A stretch of DNA of 34,428 nucleotides from a virus, in the IMG/VR virus record IMGVR_UViG_3300035698_027846, positions 1 through 34,428 of that record; one strand, 5' to 3'. Below, piece by piece: positions 29,752 through 34,428 of this stretch. Below the pieces are notes generated by a model, which saw only the letters and a program-made list of their open reading frames with translations, did not search any database and was not told where the DNA came from. Both the position numbers and the translations under genes were made by a program. How positions within the stretch are numbered: the first letter of the stretch is position 1; each line of letters begins with the position of its first letter.

Positions 29752-29790
29752 AAGAGATAATACAAGAAAAATTTTCTTGTATTATCTCTT
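29752..29790. repeat. Perfect 19-bp palindrome between two genes
   Basis: Arms 29752-29770 and 29772-29790 are perfectly complementary around a single base. It starts after the stop of the 29802-30191 gene and ends just before the next ribosome binding site. On the minus strand it is followed by TAACAAAAGG, not by a T-run, so a classic terminator is unlikely. Its position relative to neighbours is the same as the palindrome at 9707-9739. Confidence 0.75.
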
Positions 29791-29801
29791 GGATTTGAAA
29801 A

Positions 29802-30191
29802 TTACAAATCTTTCAGCATTTCTTTTAGATCTTCTACACTTTTGTTTTTAAGGTTGTCTATTTCTTTATCAGCCAAAATTGCATATATTTTTCTTTCTTT
29901 ATCCTTTCTGATCATTTCTTTTTCATTTTTATCTTTTTCATTTAGTTTATATTTGACGATATGTTTTATTATTTCTAATTTTAGTTCAAGAATTTCATCA
30001 TGAAGATTTTCTTTTTCAACAATAAAACTTTCTTCCTCTGTACTTTTAAGTTCTTTATTTATTTTTCTTGCTAACCTATCAAGGCATATACTATTTCTAC
30101 TGATTAATGGAAAATCCCACAAATCTTCCGTTGAACAAAATCCTACATCAGTCTTAAAACATAACTTCAATCTACTTGCTTTTTCAAACAT
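29802..30191 (-). CDS. Conserved phage protein paired with the 675-residue protein
   Basis: A 129-residue helical protein starting MFEKASRLKLCFKTDVGFCS, then EDLWDFPLISRNSICLDRLAR. A long Glu/Lys coil follows that ends in a LADKEIDNLKNKSVEDL segment. I remember this as a common phage protein of unknown function found next to or near a large partner gene, as here (nine bases after the 675-residue gene). The coil suggests it is an assembly partner. Confidence 0.8.
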   Translation of the reverse strand: MFEKASRLKLCFKTDVGFCSTEDLWDFPLISRNSICLDRLARKINKELKSTEEESFIVEKENLHDEILELKLEIIKHIVKYKLNEKDKNEKEMIRKDKERKIYAILADKEIDNLKNKSVEDLKEMLKDL

Positions 30192-30200
30192 AATAACTCC

Positions 30201-32228
30201 TTAGAATTTAATTTTAATAACTCTGTTAAAACTTCCTGAAACTCTGCAATAAATGTGATTTCTTTTAGTACTAGAAAAACCAAGTCCACTTAATTGATTA
30301 TCGGTTTCCTGTGCTTTCATTTCATTACCTAAAACTTCAAATACTTTTCTATGTTCTCTTAAATCCTCCTTTAAGAATTCGTTAAAAAATCCTCTTGCTG
30401 ATTTGTCACTCTTACAGCCATTTATTATAAAGAAATAATGCTTATTTCCTGTTTTGTTACCATCCCAATAATTAGGCGAGTTCATAATCATTGATACATT
30501 ATGGAATTTCTGTGTTTGAATACCCCAATTTTCTTTGGACACTTTATTTGAAGGAATAGATTTGATTATTTTTAAATCACCTTCTTTTGAATATTTAAAA
30601 CTTGCTACAAAAACTTTTCCAACTACCTTCTTGTTGTAACTAAAACTATGAATTTTGTTATTATGTTCAATCTCTATATCAAAACCAATATCTTTATTTT
30701 CTCTTGGAGTATAGTTATCAACATATAAATTATAAACACCTTCTTGAATTTGTTTCTTACTTAACCATGAAATATTCTCAACTGCTGATCTTGATTCATT
30801 AGGGTCTACATTCATATCAACATCAAGAATTCCAGAAGAGTTTTGCCTTATTCCTGCTTTAGGAAAATGAATATGATTTCCATTAGGCTCATGTACATGA
30901 ATATCAAGATCATCAAAATTAAACCAAGAAAGAGAACATCTTAATATTCCTTCTACATTACCTCCAGCTTTCTTTACTCTATTTTTAATAGAATCAGTAA
31001 CATCTCCTTTATATCCCCATGAAAAATTATTATCCCATTTGAAAATATTTTTTGAGTCTTTATTTACAGGAGAAATTAAGCTCATTAAATTATTTTCATG
31101 AGAATTTTCAAATAGAATCTCTATACTGTTTGTTTTTGGCAAAATATTATTAATAAAAGTATCTACATTAACAGTATCTACTTTATTTAGATTTTTTATA
31201 TTTTCAGGTGCTTTTTCAACAAGATTGTCAAAGATATTTTCTACTTTTAACTCACCTTTATGATTTTTAAGATTACGATTTACAAAAAGAAGATTATTAA
31301 CAGTTATATCATTAATATTTGCATATCTCCTACTTAAAGAATCTTCAATATTCAATTCTATTACTTTTTCTCTGGCATTATTAATCATTTTTTTAGATAC
31401 AATTGCTGTTGGCCTTTTATAATTCAATGGAGCTACTTTAGACTCAAACTTCTTAACAGCTACATCTAGATCAACATCATCTGAAATATCAATCAATAAT
31501 GTCCCTATTGCTGTATTTCTTATATTTGATATTGGGCTTGATTCTTTAACAATATTCCAGCAAAAAATATCTTTATCATCACTTATAACAAAACTGTCAA
31601 AAAGATTTTTCATCCAAACAAAATCTTCAATAAGAGATTTATTTTCCTCTCCTCTGTATATAGATCCTTGTCCAATAAGTTCTCTGACAGTTTTGGCTGC
31701 TTCAAGTGATATTTCAGTCAATCCTCTTTTTAATGTACCCTTATTTGTTCTAAGAATTCCTTGGGTTGTTCCAATAGAATCCTTATTAGAAACAAATCTT
31801 TCTGGTATATCTAAATAAAAATGCTGGAACTTAACACTTTCATCTTTTATTCTTGCAAGATTAAAATCTGTTCCAACGCTATTTTCGTAATGCAGAAATG
31901 TATCTTTTATTTTTTTAGACTTTACAAGAGTCGATAAAGCATCTGATACAACTTGATAATGTCCACCTATTTGAATATCCCAAATTGAAACCAAGTCATT
32001 GTCGGAAATTGATACGATATTTCCACAAGTTCTGATAAATTGTTTGCAACATTGGCAATCATGTTCTCTACGTTCTCTAAATATCTCATTTGTGCCATCT
32101 GGAAAACTATCTAAATAAGTGTTCCATAAAAGATCCTTGTCTAGATCAACCAAAAATAATCCAGCTTCATTTTTAGACATCTGTTTAAACTGTTTCTGTA
32201 TCTTTGTTTTGAAATCACTGAAAACCAT
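30201..32228 (-). CDS. Large conserved phage protein with DUF2135-like C-terminal region
   Basis: A 675-residue protein. The N-terminal 60 residues carry LWNTYLDSFPDGTNEIF and then REHDCQCCKQFIRTCG, a His-Cys-Cys-Cys cluster of possible metal-binding type. The middle (about 90-400) is helical. Residues about 410-560 look like a DUF2135/YfaP-type beta-sandwich: LRCSLSWFNFDDLDIHVHEP, then GILDVDMNVDPNES and EGVYNLYVDNYT. The last 110 residues include HYFFIINGCKSDKSARGFFN and HRKVFEVLGNEM. I know similar proteins in phage early regions but no established function. It is cotranscribed with the 129-residue protein. The beta-sandwich could bind sugars or peptides; this is inference. Confidence 0.75.
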   Translation of the reverse strand: MVFSDFKTKIQKQFKQMSKNEAGLFLVDLDKDLLWNTYLDSFPDGTNEIFRERREHDCQCCKQFIRTCGNIVSISDNDLVSIWDIQIGGHYQVVSDALSTLVKSKKIKDTFLHYENSVGTDFNLARIKDESVKFQHFYLDIPERFVSNKDSIGTTQGILRTNKGTLKRGLTEISLEAAKTVRELIGQGSIYRGEENKSLIEDFVWMKNLFDSFVISDDKDIFCWNIVKESSPISNIRNTAIGTLLIDISDDVDLDVAVKKFESKVAPLNYKRPTAIVSKKMINNAREKVIELNIEDSLSRRYANINDITVNNLLFVNRNLKNHKGELKVENIFDNLVEKAPENIKNLNKVDTVNVDTFINNILPKTNSIEILFENSHENNLMSLISPVNKDSKNIFKWDNNFSWGYKGDVTDSIKNRVKKAGGNVEGILRCSLSWFNFDDLDIHVHEPNGNHIHFPKAGIRQNSSGILDVDMNVDPNESRSAVENISWLSKKQIQEGVYNLYVDNYTPRENKDIGFDIEIEHNNKIHSFSYNKKVVGKVFVASFKYSKEGDLKIIKSIPSNKVSKENWGIQTQKFHNVSMIMNSPNYWDGNKTGNKHYFFIINGCKSDKSARGFFNEFLKEDLREHRKVFEVLGNEMKAQETDNQLSGLGFSSTKRNHIYCRVSGSFNRVIKIKF

Positions 32229-32252
32229 TTTTATTCTCCTTTTTTTATTTCT

Positions 32253-32636
32253 TTATTTAAATTGTTCTTTGAGTTTATTGTAGCTCTCTAGACTTATTTC
32301 TATTTCTTTCCCGTCAATAATTATTGTTTTTGTGTCTTTTATGATTTTGTATCCTTTTTGCAAAAATCCATTAAATTTTATTTTCTCTCCTTCTTTAGGT
32401 AAAACTATTTCAAAAGTTCCTCTTCTAACTACAACACAATTTGATCCCGCTCTAAATGAACAACCGTTGCTAACTATAAGAGTGCAATAGTCACCTACAA
32501 CAAAATCAAAATTAGGTACATTTGCAAAATCTAATACCAATCCATTTTCTTTTGTAAAGAATGTTCTGTTTATTTCATCAAGAATGTACAAATCATAATC
32601 TAATTTTCTTCCATACCTAGTTACTGAAAAATTCAT
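32253..32636 (-). CDS. Cysteine-repeat protein paralogue C (intact)
   Basis: A 127-residue protein with the family ends intact: NFSVTRYGRKLDYDLYILDE at the start and QKGYKIIKDTKTIIIDGKEIE...KEQFK at the end. Between them are about three eight-residue repeats with a regularly placed Cys (VGDYCTLI, SNGCSFRA, GSNCVVVR), a probable short right-handed beta-helix. It is the only undamaged copy of three in this window. Strong ribosome binding sites precede all three. Function unknown. Confidence 0.75.
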   Translation of the reverse strand: MNFSVTRYGRKLDYDLYILDEINRTFFTKENGLVLDFANVPNFDFVVGDYCTLIVSNGCSFRAGSNCVVVRRGTFEIVLPKEGEKIKFNGFLQKGYKIIKDTKTIIIDGKEIEISLESYNKLKEQFK

Positions 32637-32648
32637 ATATTCTCTTTT

Positions 32649-32879
32649 TTATTTTTCATAATCATCCTTATTAGGTACTATTTCTATCCATTCTAAAATA
32701 CTTTCTGAGTTAGGATTTAAAAATGAATTATAAGTAAGTAAATCTATAGAAGTATTCCAAGTTTTTGAATCTAAATCATACCAAGCAACTACAAAAGATC
32801 CATTCCCATCAGATATCAAAACATCATTATTGTTTTTTGGTGGATTTGTTTTTGCATTATTCCATTTCCAGGCTTTCAT
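32649..32879 (-). CDS. DUF551-like small protein
   Basis: Seventy-six residues: KAWKWNNAKTNPPKNNNDVL, then ISDGNGSFVVAWYDL, and a Trp-Ile-Glu near the end. This is close to the DUF551 pattern (W-x-P-P, D-V-L, then a W-x-x-LP-type ending) common in phage. Function unknown. The ending here is WIEIVPN. Confidence 0.7.
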   Translation of the reverse strand: MKAWKWNNAKTNPPKNNNDVLISDGNGSFVVAWYDLDSKTWNTSIDLLTYNSFLNPNSESILEWIEIVPNKDDYEK

Positions 32880-32891
32880 TTTATTTCCTTT

Positions 32892-33083
32892 TTAAGATAT
32901 TTTCAAAAGAACAAACGCTTCCATATTGCCATTAAACTCAGTATATTCATCTAAATTAAATTTTAATTTACCTTCTTTTGAATTGATAAAACCAATTTCT
33001 TTAGAAAAATCTACCATTACTTTATAAAAGCAATTATTTATTTCAACAATCTCTTCATGTGTATTTACAGATCTGTAACTCAT
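32892..33083 (-). CDS. Hypothetical small acidic protein
   Basis: Sixty-three residues, beta-rich (KVMVDFSKEIGFINSKEG), acidic, with AAAAAAAGGAAATAAAA before its ATG. It is the first gene after promoter 33156-33182, about 65 bases downstream. No family recognised. Confidence 0.6.
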   Translation of the reverse strand: MSYRSVNTHEEIVEINNCFYKVMVDFSKEIGFINSKEGKLKFNLDEYTEFNGNMEAFVLLKIS

Positions 33084-33120
33084 TTTTATTTCCTTTTTTT
33101 AAATTGTTTTGTTTTTTTTC

Positions 33121-33156
33121 TTACTTTTCTTACTTTTCTTACTTTTATTACTTTTA
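33121..33156. repeat. Four 9-bp tandem repeats in a promoter leader
   Basis: The plus strand reads TTACTTTTC twice and TTACTTTTA twice from 33121 to 33156, ending at the -10 of promoter 33156-33182. On the RNA this gives repeated GAAAAGUAA/UAAAAGUAA. The unit matches the RAARGTAA downstream of all three promoters, suggesting local amplification of the start region. Confidence 0.8.
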
Positions 33157-33182
33157 TTATATCAGATATTTTAAAATTTCTT
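33156..33182 (-). promoter_or_regulatory. Promoter with phage-type box, copy 3
   Basis: Minus strand: AAGAAATTTT, 11 bases, TATAAT preceded by TGA and followed by AAAAGTAA. Identical layout to 11591-11617 and 24364-24390. It lies in a gap of about 265 bases (33084-33348) and drives the 32892-33083 gene and the operon beyond it. Just upstream in the same gap is the structured element 33228-33308; the rest of the gap is AT-rich and contains no ORF. Confidence 0.75.
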
Positions 33183-33227
33183 GTTTATTTTTTAATTTTT
33201 TACATTTTTAATTAATTTTTATTTAAA

Positions 33228-33308
33228 GGTATTTACAGCCTGTTTCAGATGATTTTATTTTATCAGTACAAATGTGCGATAAATCCTTAAAACAAGCTGT
33301 ATCGTACC
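33228..33308 (-). ncRNA. Candidate folded non-coding element, 81 nt
   Basis: Read on the minus strand, GGUA...UACC and UACAGCUUGUUU...GAAACAGGCUGUA form a long stem (4 pairs, small internal loop, then about 12 pairs). Inside is UUUAUC/GAUAAA closing a 13-base loop. The one irregular base pair is a C-A mismatch on the plus strand but G-U on the minus strand, which favours RNA from the minus strand. It begins 40 bases after the methyltransferase stop and ends 45 bases before promoter 33156-33182. Not a tRNA by any folding I tried. It may be an mRNA 3' structure or a small RNA. No T-run follows, so a simple terminator is less likely. Confidence 0.5.
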
Positions 33309-33348
33309 ATGAAGGCTCTTTAAATTGATATCAGTTAAAATTACAGAT

Positions 33349-34026
33349 TCATTCACCAAAACCATTGAACATTTCTGTTTGTTTTGGTGTTTTCAATCTC
33401 TTTTTAATTATCCGACAATATTTTTCTTCCCTTTCTATAACAATCCAATTTAAATTAAGTTTCTCACATACAAGAGCTGTAGTTCCACTTCCACCAAAAC
33501 AATCAAGAATAGTTTCTCCTGGTTTTGAATATTTACTTAATATGTTTTGAAATAATTTTACAGGTTTTTGAGTTACGTGAAATCTCTTTTCTTTATTTTC
33601 CATATCTTCTTGCAACATACCATTCCATCTAAAACTGAACATCCTAGTTGCTGACTTGAAACTTGTCCAAGCTAGTTCACAATCAGCAAATGGACTATTG
33701 CCATTTCTTTTATTCCAAACAATCCAACAAGGAGATAAGTATAAATTTTCAACAAAATAGTTTCCTCCAAATATTATCTGATTTTCAGAAGATTTTAGCA
33801 TTAATTTAAAAGTATTCTTGTTAGGGATTTTATTGTCCCAATTAGTTTTTCCAAAATCAGTATCCTTTCCTTTTGCTTTACCGCCAGATTTTATTTGTCC
33901 TTCTACTTTTATACCATATGGAGGATCTGTTAACAACAAATCAACTTTTGGCAATTCAGGTAGTATTTTCTCACAATCATCACAATACAATATTCCAAGC
34001 TTTGTTTTAAAATATGGTTTAATCAC
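33349..34026 (-). CDS. DNA N6-adenine-type methyltransferase, DPPY motif
   Basis: A 225-residue enzyme with motif IV TDPPYG (33-38) early and motif I FGGSGTT (177-183) late, followed by IVIEREEKYC; the permuted order is typical of small phage adenine methyltransferases. The region between includes KGKDTDFGKTNWD and NQIIFGGNYF. DPPY suggests N6-adenine methylation, unlike the TSPPY enzyme at 22760-23605. No cognate nuclease is near. Likely DNA protection or regulation by methylation. Confidence 0.93.
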   Translation of the reverse strand: MIKPYFKTKLGILYCDDCEKILPELPKVDLLLTDPPYGIKVEGQIKSGGKAKGKDTDFGKTNWDNKIPNKNTFKLMLKSSENQIIFGGNYFVENLYLSPCWIVWNKRNGNSPFADCELAWTSFKSATRMFSFRWNGMLQEDMENKEKRFHVTQKPVKLFQNILSKYSKPGETILDCFGGSGTTALVCEKLNLNWIVIEREEKYCRIIKKRLKTPKQTEMFNGFGE

Positions 34027-34047
34027 ATTTCTCCTTTTATATAAAAA

Positions 34048-34428
34048 TTAAAGACCTATTTGAAGAAGACCTTTCGATTGTTCAAGTTGATAATTAGTTT
34101 TAAAAAGTTTTGATATTTCTTTAATAGGTATATTAAGTTCATCACTTGCTTGAACTGAATCTTTTAACCATCCTTTCAACCTACCAAACTCAACATTTAA
34201 AGTTCTAATAAAATTCTGATTGAATTTGATATGAATATTTCCATTTTTAAAAGCTTTAACACTCATAAGAAGCTTGTTTCCTTTAGTACACATATAAAAC
34301 TCATGGTTCTTATTGCTTTTCCATTCTTTAGTAATCTGCCTTGAATTTTCAGATGGCAAAGTTTCAAATCTTAAATTGTTTGCAACTGTTAAAACATCAT
34401 CAAGAAACAGATGGGCTCTGTTATGTAA
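34048..34428 (-). CDS. DUF4942-like protein, C-terminal part (runs off the window)
   Basis: The frame is open to the edge; the TTG at 34359 is not the start, because the preceding residues HNRAHLFLDDVLTVANNLRF are in frame and fit the domain. The visible 126 residues show VKAFKNGNIHIKFNQNFIRT, followed by the RTLNVEFGRLKGWL segment. This is the C-terminal pattern of DUF4942, often attached to methyltransferase or helicase-like domains in phages and plasmids. The end is a helical tail. Any catalytic part would lie beyond position 34428. Confidence 0.75.
   Translation of the reverse strand, partial: LHNRAHLFLDDVLTVANNLRFETLPSENSRQITKEWKSNKNHEFYMCTKGNKLLMSVKAFKNGNIHIKFNQNFIRTLNVEFGRLKGWLKDSVQASDELNIPIKEISKLFKTNYQLEQSKGLLQIGL

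Noticed and set aside
33228-33308. Possible second tRNA in the 33084-33348 gap
   Set aside because: The closing stem is too long and there is no GGUUCGA-type T-arm or seven-base anticodon loop in the right place.

Overview
The window is a stretch of a very AT-rich (by eye roughly 25-30% G+C), tightly packed bacteriophage genome. Most genes overlap by a few bases (ATGA or TAATG junctions) or are separated by one ribosome binding site of the AAAGGA(G) type. Apart from about 780 bases at the left end, every gene lies on the minus strand. The content is the DNA replication, recombination, repair and nucleotide-metabolism region of a large lytic tailed phage. The host cannot be named from the sequence. 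The extended -10 promoters, strong Shine-Dalgarno sites and ThyX fit many low-GC bacteria, including Campylobacterota, Fusobacteriota and Bacillota.

Layout, left to right: (1) 1-780, plus strand: the end of a virion-type gene, a small gene that looks cut short, and the 3' part of a beta-rich structural-type protein. They converge on the minus-strand block at a likely bidirectional terminator (882-921). (2) 787-11547, minus: small zinc proteins, endonuclease VII, thymidylate synthase ThyX, a DUF5664-like protein, dCMP deaminase, a split Rad50/SbcC with its SbcD nuclease, a RecA-like recombinase and a gp32-like single-strand DNA-binding protein. (3) 11643-24146, minus: RNase H, a degenerate dUTPase, a WGR-ATP-dependent DNA ligase, a clamp loader ATPase, a DNA polymerase III alpha fused to a family-4 uracil-DNA glycosylase, tRNA-Gln(UUG), the sliding clamp, a DNA methyltransferase and a tiny histone-H1-like protein. 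(4) 24395-34428, minus: a DnaB-like helicase with a four-cysteine insert, an Rnl2-like RNA ligase, a 675-residue protein with a DUF2135-like region, three paralogues of a cysteine-repeat protein, a second DNA methyltransferase, and a DUF4942 protein running off the edge.

Together these genes make an almost complete phage replisome: polymerase, clamp, clamp loader, helicase, SSB, ligase and RNase H. No primase was recognised. A recombination set (RecA-like, SbcCD-like, endonuclease VII) and a dTMP-supply and uracil-control set (dCMP deaminase, ThyX, dUTPase-like, UDG domain) accompany it.

The most notable points not explained by standard annotation are these. A promoter motif occurs three times with identical spacing (AAGAAATTT, then TGRTATAAT, then RAARGTAA). 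One copy starts exactly at a paired structure that looks like a small RNA, and another lies next to a folded non-coding element whose mismatch becomes a G-U pair only in minus-strand RNA. The SbcC protein is split precisely at its zinc hook. The polymerase carries a UDG domain. Several small genes are each broken by a single base, mostly in short A/T runs, which could be real decay, recoding or sequence error. Several long perfect palindromes occur, two of them inside the helicase gene.
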